Shown here: positions 35,993-45,847 of the stretch, in pieces
How the letters are laid out: each line of letters opens with the position of its first letter
Position numbering within the stretch: the first letter of the stretch is position 1
Source of the DNA: Clostridioides difficile
GTDB lineage: Bacteria; Bacillota; Clostridia; Peptostreptococcales; Peptostreptococcaceae
NCBI RefSeq assembly: GCF_900243075.1
Contig: NZ_OEZH01000106.1
Span: 1 to 64,000 of the forward strand
DNA: 64,000 bases
Direction: 5' to 3'
Notes under the pieces: generated by a model
What the model was told of the DNA's origin: nothing
What the model saw: the letters and a program-made list of their open reading frames with translations, nothing else
Database searches by the model: none
Position numbers and translations under genes: made by a program

Positions 35993-37253
35993 TAAATGGG
36001 AAAAGTTAAGTATAAAGTATAAGTTATTTTCAATAACAACATCATTATTAATAGCATTAGCTTTAATAATATATCTAATTTTGTATTTTTTATTGCCATC
36101 ATATTATCATGAGTATAAAATTGAATCTCTTCAAGAAAGTTTAAAGTCTTTAGTAGATAGTTCAATTCATTTTGATACATATACTTTAGAAGAAAGACTT
36201 TATTATATGGCTAAAGACCAAAATTTAGCTATTTTATTAAAAGATAGCCAAGGTAAAATTGTATATGGTAAAAATGAAGTAGTTATTTTAAGATATAGTA
36301 AGTACATGATTAATAGCCTTGAGGATGAGTATAGAACATCTATACCTATATATACCAAAGATGCAAAAGATGGGCCATATACTTTAGAACTCGTTATGCC
36401 ACTACAACCAATTGATGAAGCAAACGAAGTTATAAGAAAATTAATGCCATACATCATATCAATAGCAATATTGATAGCTATTATTGGAGCATATATATAT
36501 TCAATCGTAATAACGAAACCTCTTATAAATATAATAGAGAGTGAGAGAGAGCAGGAATATAGAAGAAAGGATTTTGTTGCTACAATATCACATGAGCTAA
36601 AAACTCCAATAACAATAATAAGTGGTCAAATTGAAGGTATGATTTACAGTGTAGGTAAGTATAAGGATAGGGATACTTATCTGAAAAAATCGTATGAATG
36701 TACACAAGAATTAAAAGATTTAGTAAATGAAATGATAGAAGTTTCAAAATCAGAAATACTTGAAAAAGATTTGAAATTGGTATCAATAAATATAAGCGAA
36801 CTATTAAATAGACTTGTAAAAAGACAGGTATTTTTAATAGAAGAAAAACATATGAAAACTGTTTTAAAAATAGAAGAAAATCTAGAAATTAAAGCAGACC
36901 AAGAGAGAATAACTAAGGCAATTAACAATATAATAAATAATGCCATAAAATATTCTCCTGAAGACTCGGAGCTTATAATTAGTCTTTATGATAAAAATAA
37001 ACGAGTAAATAAAAAGACTTATAATCAAAGAGTAGTTTTAGAAATTGAAAATACTGGTGTAACTATAGAGAAACGTTATTTAGAAGAGATATTTAATCCA
37101 TTTTATAGAATAGAAAAATCTCGTTCAAGAAAAACTGGAGGAAGTGGGCTTGGACTTTATATAGTAAGTCAAATCTTTAAAAGTCATGGATTTGATTATA
37201 GTATAAAAAATAAAGAAAACTCTGTAGTATTCACAGTTGAATTTAAAAATTGA
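35976..37253 (+). CDS. Sensor histidine kinase
   Basis: A 425-residue membrane kinase. TM1 at about 15-40, an extracellular sensor to about 155, TM2 at 155-178, HAMP-like linker, the phospho-His206 in ISHELKTPITIISGQ, and the ATP-binding boxes NNIINNAIKYS and SGLGLYIV. The start is TTG at 35976, inside the regulator gene; no ATG is in frame nearby, and AGGA lies 8 nt upstream. Translationally coupled to the response regulator. Confidence 0.92.
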   Translation: MRRIFDKWEKLSIKYKLFSITTSLLIALALIIYLILYFLLPSYYHEYKIESLQESLKSLVDSSIHFDTYTLEERLYYMAKDQNLAILLKDSQGKIVYGKNEVVILRYSKYMINSLEDEYRTSIPIYTKDAKDGPYTLELVMPLQPIDEANEVIRKLMPYIISIAILIAIIGAYIYSIVITKPLINIIESEREQEYRRKDFVATISHELKTPITIISGQIEGMIYSVGKYKDRDTYLKKSYECTQELKDLVNEMIEVSKSEILEKDLKLVSINISELLNRLVKRQVFLIEEKHMKTVLKIEENLEIKADQERITKAINNIINNAIKYSPEDSELIISLYDKNKRVNKKTYNQRVVLEIENTGVTIEKRYLEEIFNPFYRIEKSRSRKTGGSGLGLYIVSQIFKSHGFDYSIKNKENSVVFTVEFKN

Positions 37254-37504
37254 TTTATTTATACAGATAATATATAACTTTCAATAATAGTTCATTTTAA
37301 AATCACAAAAAATTCATACTAAAAATGTATTATATAAATATAAATAAAAGAAGTTTTAAACCATAAAATACACCAAACTATAATGATGAGATTTTCCTTA
37401 CATCCTCCATATAAGTCATCATTATAGTAACCCAACAATTAAGTTACTATGAATTTAAAAAATAACACTAAACATATAATCTATGTTTGGTGTTATTTTT
37501 ATTT
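37250..37504 (+). ncRNA. Candidate small RNA downstream of the kinase
   Basis: A promoter TTGATT (37250-37255), 17-nt spacer, TATAAC (37273-37278) lies at the end of the kinase gene. Downstream are a perfect 13-bp hairpin (37377-37389 with 37416-37428) whose 26-nt loop holds ATCCTCC, complementary to a Shine-Dalgarno site, and an intrinsic terminator (37461-37504: AATAACACTAAACATA and its complement, then T-run). No ORF fits. This is the layout of an antisense-acting sRNA, but it could also be only the kinase 3' UTR. Confidence 0.55.
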
Positions 37505-37662
37505 TGAAATAAAAAATATTTAATTTATTGAAATTTATATATTTAGATAGTTTTAAATTACATTTAATGACTTAAAAATTATAATTGATATTGCAAATAA
37601 ATATATATACTTTGGGGAAAATAAATATAGGAAGTATCATATTTACAGAGGAGGTAGTTTTG

Positions 37663-37884
37663 ATGGACAGATTAAAAAGAGATATGAAAAATATGAAAGA
37701 AGATTTAAAAGAAGGTGTTAAAAAGACAGCTTATGTTATGAAGAATACTGCTGAGGATTTAAAAGATGATGCACAAGGTGCTATGGTAAACTTAGAAATG
37801 AAAAAAGATGAGATGATGGAAAGATATGAACAAAAGAAATTTTCTAAAGAATTAGAAAAGCAAATGAAAAATGAAATGAAATAA
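37663..37884 (+). CDS. Small charged helical protein
   Basis: A 73-residue Lys/Glu-rich protein (MDRLKRDMKNMKEDLKEGVKK...) predicted to be one or two amphipathic helices. The pattern recalls YtxH or CsbD-type stress proteins, without a clear match. ATG at 37663 has AGGAGGT 7 nt before it; the upstream extension to 37585 lacks a ribosome binding site. Monocistronic. Confidence 0.75.
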   Translation: MDRLKRDMKNMKEDLKEGVKKTAYVMKNTAEDLKDDAQGAMVNLEMKKDEMMERYEQKKFSKELEKQMKNEMK

Positions 37885-37961
37885 GACTGGGTTTGTAAAT
37901 AATATATTATTATACTAGTGTATATAAAAAACAGGTAATATTATTAAATGGCTCATTAAAG

Positions 37962-38010
37962 GAAATAGACTTTCTAAAAATAACTGTATTATATTTAGAA
38001 AGTCTATTTC
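37962..38010. terminator. Hairpin between convergent genes
   Basis: GAAATAGACTTTCTAAA and its exact complement with a 15-nt loop, between the small helical protein and the DeoR gene. Likely terminator; the T-run is short. Confidence 0.6.
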
Positions 38011-38128
38011 AAATTAATTTTGACTATTAAACTCAAGAATAAAATGAATAATATAGAATTAAGTTTTTAAGAGTATTTATAGAATAAGAATTCATATTTA
38101 TAGTAAATCTATAAAATATGTAATTGAG

Positions 38129-38893
38129 TTATAAAATATTTATATTAAATTCTGATAGAGTATCTACTATATCAGGAGTAGGAGTTTTTTCTGTAATTAT
38201 AGAACTAATATCTTCTAAATGAGCAAATTTGAAATTTCCGTCAAATTTAAATTTTTTATCTTCCATAACTATAAACACTTTTTTACTTGAGTTTATTATA
38301 GCTTTCTTTGTAAGACCATCTTCAATTTCAAAAGTTGTAAGTGAAGAATTAAATACATCTACTCCACAACTACCCATAAAAGTCTTATCAAATTTATATT
38401 TCGATATAAACTCTATAGTTGGAGTACCAACAAATCCATCTAGACTGAGGTTTAATAAACCTCCAGTAGAAATTATATTTAAATTATTTGGTTTTGAAGT
38501 AACTACATTTAGTATATCCAACATATTTGTAACAAGTGTTACTTTTTTATTACTTTCAGCTAGTAGTTTTGCGAGTAAAATATTGATTGTAGAAATATCT
38601 AAAAATATAGTTTCTCTATCTGCAATTAAATTAAATGCTTTTTCTGCTATTATTTTCTTTGTTGGGATATTAATTTCTTTTCTATCTTTTGTATCCTGAT
38701 TTTCTAGAGTTTCTCTGGCTAGTACAGCTCCTCCATAAATTCTTCGTATTGAAGAAATTTTTTCTATATTTTTTAAATCTTTTCTTATACAATCTTCTGT
38801 AACATTAAATTTAGAACTGAGTTCTTTTACAGTAACTCTACCTTCTTTTTTTAGGATATTTAATATAGCTTGAATTCTTTCTTCTGCAAACAT
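38129..38893 (-). CDS. DeoR-family transcriptional regulator
   Basis: A 254-residue repressor of the sugar-catabolism type. N-terminal HTH (ERIQAILNILKKEGRVTVKELSSKFNVTEDCIRKDL read in two parts) and a C-terminal sugar-phosphate sensing domain with TGGLL and FMGSCGVD. It is divergent from the transaldolase gene at 39165. Two TTTAACATAA direct repeats 23 nt apart lie in the gap and may be its operator. The effector is probably a phosphorylated sugar. Confidence 0.9.
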   Translation of the reverse strand: MFAEERIQAILNILKKEGRVTVKELSSKFNVTEDCIRKDLKNIEKISSIRRIYGGAVLARETLENQDTKDRKEINIPTKKIIAEKAFNLIADRETIFLDISTINILLAKLLAESNKKVTLVTNMLDILNVVTSKPNNLNIISTGGLLNLSLDGFVGTPTIEFISKYKFDKTFMGSCGVDVFNSSLTTFEIEDGLTKKAIINSSKKVFIVMEDKKFKFDGNFKFAHLEDISSIITEKTPTPDIVDTLSEFNINIL

Positions 38894-39164
38894 CTTCTAC
38901 CTCTTTTCCTAATATAGTATGATTGTATATATTATAAGATAAAATACAATATATCAATTATTTTAACATAAAATGCAAAATTAATTTAACATAATAAAGT
39001 ATGTTTTTTCTAACAGCCTATTTAGAATTTAATAAATAAAAAATTATAAAATTAAATATAAAATTGAAACAATAATAAAAAAGAAAAAACAATAATGAAT
39101 TATTGAAAATAATGCCAAATCAATATATAATAAGAATAAATAAAGATTGAAGGGGGATATTTTA

Positions 39165-39839
39165 ATGCAACTAATCTTAGATACAGGTAATGTGGAAGAA
39201 ATTAAGGAGTTATGTACTTGTTTACCAATAGATGGTGTAACTACAAATCCAAGTATTGTTTCAAAGGAAAAAAAGAATTTTAAGGAGCTTATAAGTGAAA
39301 TTGGTGAAATTATAGGTGAAGATATGCCTATACATGCTCAGGTTATAAGTACAAAGTATGAAGAAATATTGGAAGAAGCATTATATATAAGTAGTTTGAG
39401 AAAAAATATATACGTAAAAATACCTGTAACACAAGATGGCTTAAGAGCTATAAAAGACCTTCATAAAAAAGGTATAAAAATAACTGCTACTGCAATATTC
39501 ACAGCTCATCAAGGATTTCTAGCTGCAAAGGCTGGAGCAAATTATATTGCACCTTATGTAAATAGACTTGATAATATATCTGGTGATGGAGTATCTATGG
39601 TTTCATCACTTATAAAAATAATAGATACTTATAAAATGGATACAAAAGTACTTGCAGCAAGTTTTAAAAATGCGCAACAAGTTATAGAATTAATGCAACA
39701 TGGAGTACATAGTGTTACAGTACCATATGATATTTGTAAAGCTATGATGAATCACCCATTGACTGACTGGAGTGTAGATAAGTTTATAGAGGATTGGGAA
39801 AATACTTTTGGAAAAGGTAGTAAAACAAATAATATTTAG
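39165..39839 (+). CDS. Transaldolase/fructose-6-phosphate aldolase-like
   Basis: A 224-residue small aldolase of the TalC/FSA group. LILDTGNVEEIKEL at the N-terminus, DGVTTNPSIVSKE, the Schiff-base Lys85 in YVKIPVTQDGLRAIK and TATAIFTAHQGFLAAKAGA are diagnostic. Whether it is transaldolase or fructose-6-phosphate aldolase is not decided by these motifs. ATG at 39165 has GGGGGA upstream; the ORF start at 39147 does not. Likely regulated by the divergent DeoR gene. Confidence 0.9.
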   Translation: MQLILDTGNVEEIKELCTCLPIDGVTTNPSIVSKEKKNFKELISEIGEIIGEDMPIHAQVISTKYEEILEEALYISSLRKNIYVKIPVTQDGLRAIKDLHKKGIKITATAIFTAHQGFLAAKAGANYIAPYVNRLDNISGDGVSMVSSLIKIIDTYKMDTKVLAASFKNAQQVIELMQHGVHSVTVPYDICKAMMNHPLTDWSVDKFIEDWENTFGKGSKTNNI

Positions 39840-39886
39840 TATTATGATAAAAAACAGTTTTATGTAATTGCATAAAAAACTTATAT

Positions 39887-39962
39887 AAAAAGATGAAAAT
39901 ATGAATTTTCTTTTTAATAATTTAAGTTATTATCTTAAGTTAATTCATATTTTCATCTTTTT
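39887..39962. terminator. Convergent terminator
   Basis: Twenty-one-base arms with AAAAAGATGAAAATATGAA and its complement, T-rich on both strands, between the aldolase and the SLC13-like gene. Confidence 0.82.
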
Positions 39963-41357
39963 TTAAATTTCTAGACCTATAAATCTCCACCAAGGGAATG
40001 TTACACACATTATTATAAAATATGTTAAAGGAATCAAAGTTAAGCCATACTTAAAAATAATCTTACTATTGTATAGATTTTCACCATGTCCAACCATTAT
40101 TGTCGCATGATGAAATGGTAGTATGTATTGTACACTTACTATAATGTAGACAAATAGGCATAAAGTAATACTATTTTCTTTTAGTATATGCAAACTTCCA
40201 AGTAATGGTATTACTACAGATGACGTAGTAACAGCACTTCCAAGACATATATTCAATACTATTGTTAGAGTTATTAAAAATAATATTGAAATAATTTCAG
40301 AGGAGTTTGGTATAAATTTTATTAGATAATTCCCCATTATATCTACGACTCCAGAATATTTTAATACTCCTCCAATTGAAAAAGCTGCTATGAAAAAAAT
40401 AAGGACCTTCCAGTTTATTTCTTTTAAAGTGTCGAATCCAATTATTTTTCTTAGTAATAAAAGAAGTACACAAATTGACATTATAATTAGTGTGTTTATG
40501 TTATGTATAAACTGAGTTAAAAACATAAAAAACATTATTCCTAAACATAAAAATACATATTTTTGTTCCTTATTTAATAAATTAAACTCCATTTTAAAAT
40601 TAGAATAGGAAAACTGAAATTTATTAGTATCAAGACTGTTGTAAGAAACAAATTTTATTGAAGATAATTCTTTTTTAAAAACAAGAACAAATAAAAAATA
40701 AGTTATAAAACAAGTAATTATAGTTGGGACAGACATATAAAGAGCCCATTGACCCCAATTTATATTACAATTTCCAAGTTCTAGTACAACATAGTTTAGA
40801 AGAGTGTCTCCATTTATAAAAAACATTGATGTAAAGGTAGAAGCTGTAAATATACTAAATAAAAGTATAGATTTTGAATCTTCAGTTATTTGTTGTTCTT
40901 TTAAAAACTCTTTGTAAAAAGCAGACACAAGAATAACTCTTGGAAATGGTTGTGGGATAAAAAATATTAAAACTATGCCTAAAATATATGATAAAAGAAT
41001 CATCTTTTTAGGGGTATTTACGATATTTAAAATTAGTTTTTCAGAAATAATTTTTGCAACACCTGTTTTTGTAACTGCATTAGTAATTATATATGCAAGA
41101 ATTATTATGTAAAAATTTTCTGTAAATAAAAATTGTAAAATAACATTTAATGGAGCAATATTAAAAACAAATGCTAACATTACAAAAAACAATGCAACTA
41201 CAGTTTTTTCAACAGAGTCTATAGCCCATATTAAAATAGTTAAAAAAGATAAGCATATAGAAAATTTTATATTGAAACTGTAATTAAGAGATAAGTAGAG
41301 AATTATGGTAGCTATAACAGTCACATAAAATTGTTTTGGCTTAAGAATAATACCCAT
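39963..41357 (-). CDS. SLC13/DASS-like anion transporter
   Basis: A 464-residue membrane protein with about eleven hydrophobic segments, of the divalent-anion:sodium symporter/ArsB-NhaD (IT) superfamily: ALFFVMLAFVFNIAPLNVILQFLF in the N half and the mid-membrane SAVTTSSVVIPLLGSL hairpin in the C half. Substrate probably a dicarboxylate or other anion; not certain. ATG at 41357 has GGAGGTG about 10 nt before it. A palindrome with arms TATTCACCTCCAT covers its promoter and ribosome binding site. Confidence 0.75.
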   Translation of the reverse strand: MGIILKPKQFYVTVIATIILYLSLNYSFNIKFSICLSFLTILIWAIDSVEKTVVALFFVMLAFVFNIAPLNVILQFLFTENFYIIILAYIITNAVTKTGVAKIISEKLILNIVNTPKKMILLSYILGIVLIFFIPQPFPRVILVSAFYKEFLKEQQITEDSKSILLFSIFTASTFTSMFFINGDTLLNYVVLELGNCNINWGQWALYMSVPTIITCFITYFLFVLVFKKELSSIKFVSYNSLDTNKFQFSYSNFKMEFNLLNKEQKYVFLCLGIMFFMFLTQFIHNINTLIIMSICVLLLLLRKIIGFDTLKEINWKVLIFFIAAFSIGGVLKYSGVVDIMGNYLIKFIPNSSEIISILFLITLTIVLNICLGSAVTTSSVVIPLLGSLHILKENSITLCLFVYIIVSVQYILPFHHATIMVGHGENLYNSKIIFKYGLTLIPLTYFIIMCVTFPWWRFIGLEI

Positions 41358-41362
41358 TTTTA

Positions 41363-41404
41363 TATTCACCTCCATAATTTATTATATCATAATGGAGGTG
41401 AATA
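41363..41404. promoter_or_regulatory. Palindrome over SLC13-like gene promoter
   Basis: Arms TATTCACCTCCAT and its complement, 13 bp, with a center that includes TATAAT on the minus strand. The right arm on that strand is the GGAGGTG ribosome binding site. Resembles the rpsB palindrome (TTCACCTC...GAGGTGAA); edges approximate. Confidence 0.5.
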
Positions 41405-41434
41405 CAATGAATGTGAATACATTTTATAAAAAGA

Positions 41435-42781
41435 TTATTCATTGATTCTGTGATTTACAATAGCTTTAGTTTTCCAATGTCCTTTCTTATAGTAGATAAC
41501 TGTAACAATAAGACCTAAAGTCCAACCAAAAGGAATACCCATCCAAATTCCGTCTGTTCCAAAAAATTTAGAAAGCATATAAGAAGCTGGAAGTCTTCCA
41601 AGCCATAAAGATACTATTGAGCTTATAAGTGCAAACATGGAATCACCAGCACCTTTCATTGCACTTGAAAGTATAAAAGAAGTTCCAATAAACAAAAAGA
41701 ATGGTCCTATTATAAATAAGTAAGAAGAGCCAATTTTAATGACATCTTTATCAGTATTGAATAGAGCAATTAGATTTTCCCTAAATAGCAAAATTAAAGC
41801 AATAACTGTAACTGCTAAAACTAAGGTCATTTTTATAGATTCTCGAATGCCTTTTTTAACTCTTTCATTTTCTCCAGCACCTATGTTTTGAGCAACAAAA
41901 GTAGAAACAGCAGAACCAAGATTCATAATAGGTAAGCTTATAAAATTTTCTATCCTAAGACCAGCACCAAAAGCTGCCATAGCAGATGTACCATAACTAT
42001 TAACTAAAAATTGAAGAGCCATATTTCCAATTGAAAACAACATTTGTTGAACTCCACTTGGAAGTCCTAATCTAAGCCCATCTTTAAATATTTTGTTATC
42101 ATATACAATTCCTTTGATTTTAAATTTAAGCACTTCATGTTTTTTATTTAAATAAATTATACTTATTATAAATGATACTGCCTGAGCTATTATAGTGGCA
42201 AGTGCAACGCCCTCAACACCCATTCTTAGCACTACAATAAAAGTTAAGTCTAAAACTATATTTAGAATTGTGGCTATTATCAGAAAATAAAGTGGAGTTA
42301 CTGAATCTCCAAGTCCTCTAAGTATTGCACTTACTGAATTATATCCAGCAGAAAATAATATTCCACCAAATATTATAGTGAGATATAATTTTGATTGGGC
42401 AAAAACGGATTCTGGTGTATTCATAAGCTTAAGCATGGGTCCACCAAATACTATTCCAACGATACTTATTAATATAGAACCAATAAATAAGAGTATATAT
42501 GTGGTATCAATAGTAGCTTTTACTTTTTTTAAATCTCCTGAGCCATAAAATTGTGACACTAAAATAGAAAATCCAAGGCTAACACCCATAAGCGCTGCCA
42601 CCAATAAAAACATTATAGGGTTAGCTCCAGAGACTGCCGCCATTGCTTCTTTTCCGATAAATCTACCAACTATTATACTGTCAGCTGTATTGTATAGTTG
42701 TTGAAATAAACTACCAATAAGCATAGGCATGGCAAAAAAGAATATGGATTTTCCCTCATGACCTGTAGTTAAATCTTTCAC
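41435..42781 (-). CDS. MATE-family multidrug efflux protein
   Basis: A 448-residue sodium- or proton-driven efflux pump of the NorM/DinF-like superfamily with twelve membrane helices. The duplicated halves begin with GSLFQQLYNTADSIIVGRFIGKEAMAAVS and GVQQMLFSIGNMALQFLVNSYGT, both typical. Substrates cannot be read from sequence. Monocistronic on the minus strand, just downstream of the purine-riboswitch gene in the opposite direction. Confidence 0.92.
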   Translation of the reverse strand: MKDLTTGHEGKSIFFFAMPMLIGSLFQQLYNTADSIIVGRFIGKEAMAAVSGANPIMFLLVAALMGVSLGFSILVSQFYGSGDLKKVKATIDTTYILLFIGSILISIVGIVFGGPMLKLMNTPESVFAQSKLYLTIIFGGILFSAGYNSVSAILRGLGDSVTPLYFLIIATILNIVLDLTFIVVLRMGVEGVALATIIAQAVSFIISIIYLNKKHEVLKFKIKGIVYDNKIFKDGLRLGLPSGVQQMLFSIGNMALQFLVNSYGTSAMAAFGAGLRIENFISLPIMNLGSAVSTFVAQNIGAGENERVKKGIRESIKMTLVLAVTVIALILLFRENLIALFNTDKDVIKIGSSYLFIIGPFFLFIGTSFILSSAMKGAGDSMFALISSIVSLWLGRLPASYMLSKFFGTDGIWMGIPFGWTLGLIVTVIYYKKGHWKTKAIVNHRINE

Positions 42782-43046
42782 CTTATTCCTCCAAATAAAA
42801 AAATTATTAATTTATTATAGTATAATCTTAACATAAACTTTATATCCAAACTATAAATAAATTGTATCAAAACATCATATATTTTTCAAAAATGTAAAGA
42901 ATATAATTATAATTTGGATTGGAGAAATTAATATTTAAGATAATCGAATATTAATGCAAAATAAATATGATTATATACGTATATATTGACAAAATTAATT
43001 ATATAAATTAAAATAATATTCGTAAAGAAAAATTCATGTTTTGTAT

Positions 43047-43202
43047 TGTATAACATATAATTTTGACAATATGGGTCATAAGTTTCTACCGGAATACCGT
43101 AAATATTCTGACTATGTATACTATTATTTAGTTAATTAAATATTTAATTAACTGAATTATGAAGGATACGGCTCAGCTTATCAATTACTGCGTCGTTTTT
43201 TT
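43047..43202 (+). ncRNA. Guanine-class purine riboswitch
   Basis: The purine aptamer core is present: GGGTCATAAGTTTCTACC (P2/J1-2), CGGAATA...TATTCTG (P3) and GACTATG after P3. The C in GAC (position 74 of the aptamer) predicts guanine or hypoxanthine rather than adenine. The expression platform is a terminator (43168-43202) with ACGGCTCAG paired to CTGCGTCGT, then T-run, so purine should switch off the permease at 43228. Confidence 0.93.
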
Positions 43203-43227
43203 GTAAAATTTAATAGGAGGTGTTGTT

Positions 43228-44604
43228 ATGCAAACAACAAACAGTAGTACTATGCAGAAACTTTTTCCAATTTTGACTAATAAAAATGTCGACATGAAGA
43301 AGGAAGTAATTGCAGGAGTAACTACTTTTTTAACTATGGCTTATATAATAGCTGTAAATCCAAATATTTTATCTGAGACAGGTATGCCAGCAGGTGCACT
43401 TGTTACAGGGACATGTTTAGCAGCAGCGTTTGGATGTATTTTAATGGGTGTAGTTGCTAACCTTCCTTTTGCTTTAGCATCAGGGATGGGTCTTAATGCA
43501 TTTTTTGCATATACAGTAGTTTTACAAATGGGTGTTCCTTGGGGAGTAGCTCTTACAGCAGTATTTGTAGAAGGTATTATTTTTATAGTATTATCAGTAA
43601 GTGGAGTTCGTGAGGCTGTTGTAAATGCAATCCCAAAAAATATGAAACTAGCTGTTACAGGTGGTATTGGGATATTTATTGCACTTATAGGTTTAGTTAA
43701 TAGTGGAATTGTTATTGGAGACCAAGCTACTCTTATCAAAATGGGTAAATTTACACCAGCAGTAATAATAACTTGCATAGGATTAATAATTATTGCTGTA
43801 TTAGATAAAAAAAGAGTTAAAGGTTCTATACTTTTTGGAATAGTAGTAAGTTCATTACTTGCTTGGGCATTTGCTTTTATGAATCCAGAGTATGCACAAA
43901 AATTAGGTATATATTTACCTGGTGGAGTATTTAAATTTGAGAGTTTAGCACCAATAGCAGGTAACATAGATTTAGGATATGTACTACATCCAACAAATAT
44001 AGGTGGTTTTTTAGTAGTTGTTTGTACATTCTTATTTGTTGATTTCTTTGATACAGTAGGTACATTAGTAGGTGTTTGTTCTAAAGCAAACATGCTAGAT
44101 GAAAAAGGAAATGTTCCTAATGTAGGTAGAGCTTTACTTACAGATGCAGTTGCAACTACAGTAGGTGCAGGGCTTGGAGTATCTACAGTTACAACTTATG
44201 TTGAGAGTTCAACAGGAGTTATTGCAGGTGGAAGAACTGGATGGACAGCAGTAACAGTTGGGATTTTATTCTTAGCTGCAATGTTTTTCTCTCCTGTATT
44301 TATAGCAATTCCATCATGTGCTACAGCACCAGCTTTAATATATGTTGGATATTTAATGCTTGGTACAGTTAAGGATATAGAGTTTGATAATATAACTGAA
44401 GGTGTTCCAGCTTTTGTTACTATTGCTTGTATGGCGTTAACATATAGTATAGGTGATGGTTTAACTTTAGGTATATTAACTTATGTTTTCGTAAATATAT
44501 TTTATAATATATTTGGAGCTAAAAAGGCAGAAGACAAAAAACATGTTTCTATAGTGATGATTGTTCTGGCTATATTATTTATAATAAAACTTTGGCTATT
44601 ATAA
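43228..44604 (+). CDS. NCS2 guanine/hypoxanthine permease
   Basis: A 458-residue purine permease of the AzgA/PbuG branch of the NCS2 family, about fourteen membrane segments. MKKEVIAGVTTFLTMAYIIAVNP, SGMGLNAFFAYTVV and the FVDFFDTVGTLVG motif are characteristic. The upstream riboswitch ties it to guanine or hypoxanthine uptake. AGGAGG precedes the ATG. Confidence 0.95.
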   Translation: MQTTNSSTMQKLFPILTNKNVDMKKEVIAGVTTFLTMAYIIAVNPNILSETGMPAGALVTGTCLAAAFGCILMGVVANLPFALASGMGLNAFFAYTVVLQMGVPWGVALTAVFVEGIIFIVLSVSGVREAVVNAIPKNMKLAVTGGIGIFIALIGLVNSGIVIGDQATLIKMGKFTPAVIITCIGLIIIAVLDKKRVKGSILFGIVVSSLLAWAFAFMNPEYAQKLGIYLPGGVFKFESLAPIAGNIDLGYVLHPTNIGGFLVVVCTFLFVDFFDTVGTLVGVCSKANMLDEKGNVPNVGRALLTDAVATTVGAGLGVSTVTTYVESSTGVIAGGRTGWTAVTVGILFLAAMFFSPVFIAIPSCATAPALIYVGYLMLGTVKDIEFDNITEGVPAFVTIACMALTYSIGDGLTLGILTYVFVNIFYNIFGAKKAEDKKHVSIVMIVLAILFIIKLWLL

Positions 44605-44640
44605 TAGATATTATTTAAAAATTTAATTTAGTATATGATA

Positions 44641-44688
44641 AAGAGCTGTAATTTCTAATTTGCTTTGATGAGAAATTACAGCTCTTTT
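44641..44688. terminator. Convergent terminator
   Basis: AAGAGCTGTAATTTCT and its complement, then TTTT, between the purine permease and the helicase. Confidence 0.85.
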
Positions 44689-44704
44689 GTATTTGTTATG
44701 TTAT

Positions 44705-45847
44705 TTAATAAATATCTATTAGTTTTCCATTTTGTAAAGCTTTAGGCATAATTGTTATATTGAATTCTTTTTGCAAATCTTTTATAATGTCTAACTCTTT
44801 TTTGGTTATTATTGAGATTGTGTTACCATTTCGATTTCCTCTAGCAGTTCGACCACATCTATGCAAGTATTCGTTTTTACTTTTTGGAAAATCCAAGTTA
44901 AAAACATGACTTACATCTACTATGTCCAGCCCACGAGCAGATAAATCAGTTGTAATTAAAATATTTGCTTTCCCAAGTTTAAATTTATTTATTGCATTTT
45001 TTCTATCTTCTTTTGCCATATTTCCAAAAATTCCTATCGCTTTGTAATTATGATAATTTAGTTTTGATACTAGAACTTCTATATTTTTTTCATTGTTGAC
45101 AAATACAATGGCTCTTTTGGGGTTTGTAGCAGCCAATGTCTTTCTAAGAAAAGTAAACTTATCCCTTATTTCACCTAATAAATATGAGTGATTTATATTA
45201 GGATTTATTTGTGATTTTTCCTTTGTTTTTATTATTTCGAATTCCTTCATAAGTTTATCGCAAATCTTTATAGTACTATCAGTAAGACTTGCAGAGCATC
45301 CTATAATTTGTCTATCTCTTAATGTAGTTCTTATTATGTCTTCTATGCAAGTTATATTTTTTCCATTCAATAGATTGTCCACTTCATCTAAAACAATGGT
45401 TTTTATATTATGTGATTTTAACTTCTTTTGTTTTATCAAATCTAAAATTCTTCCGCAAGAGCCTATTACTATATGTGGTTTTATTGTCTTTATATTTTTT
45501 ATTTGTTTTTGTATATTGACTTCTCCAATTAAAGCCAAAGAAGTCACGGGGATTTCTGCGTTTTTAGCTAATAATTCAACTTGACCTGTAATCTGCATTA
45601 CTAACTCATGCGTAGGTGCAAGTATAAGAGCTTGCGTTTCTCTTTTTGATGTATCAATTTTTTCAAATATAGGTAAAAGGTATGCTAATGTTTTCCCTGT
45701 TCCAGTCTGTGAACTAATCAATAAATCTTTATTTTGCATTATATTTTCTATAACGAGTGACTGAACTTCTGTTGGAGAAGTTATGTCTTGTTTTTTAAGT
45801 CCATCTATTAGAGTAGAACTTATTTTTAGTTGTTCAAATGTATTCAT
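44705..45847 (-). CDS. DEAD-box RNA helicase
   Basis: ATP-dependent RNA helicase, 380 residues (core only, no long C-terminal tail). Motif I SSQTGTGKT, motif II written DEVD (not DEAD), motif III SAS, and motif VI HRCGRTAR are visible. The DEVD variant with SAS is seen in divergent small clostridial helicases. Likely cold-adaptation or ribosome assembly role; the exact orthologue is not certain. ATG start 45847 follows AGGAGC. Confidence 0.92.
   Translation of the reverse strand: MNTFEQLKISSTLIDGLKKQDITSPTEVQSLVIENIMQNKDLLISSQTGTGKTLAYLLPIFEKIDTSKRETQALILAPTHELVMQITGQVELLAKNAEIPVTSLALIGEVNIQKQIKNIKTIKPHIVIGSCGRILDLIKQKKLKSHNIKTIVLDEVDNLLNGKNITCIEDIIRTTLRDRQIIGCSASLTDSTIKICDKLMKEFEIIKTKEKSQINPNINHSYLLGEIRDKFTFLRKTLAATNPKRAIVFVNNEKNIEVLVSKLNYHNYKAIGIFGNMAKEDRKNAINKFKLGKANILITTDLSARGLDIVDVSHVFNLDFPKSKNEYLHRCGRTARGNRNGNTISIITKKELDIIKDLQKEFNITIMPKALQNGKLIDIY

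Noticed and set aside
43341-44093. 250-residue minus-strand ORF across the purine permease
   Set aside because: Mirror-frame of a strongly conserved NCS2 gene, rich in Thr, Pro and Ile as such shadows are, and without its own start site.
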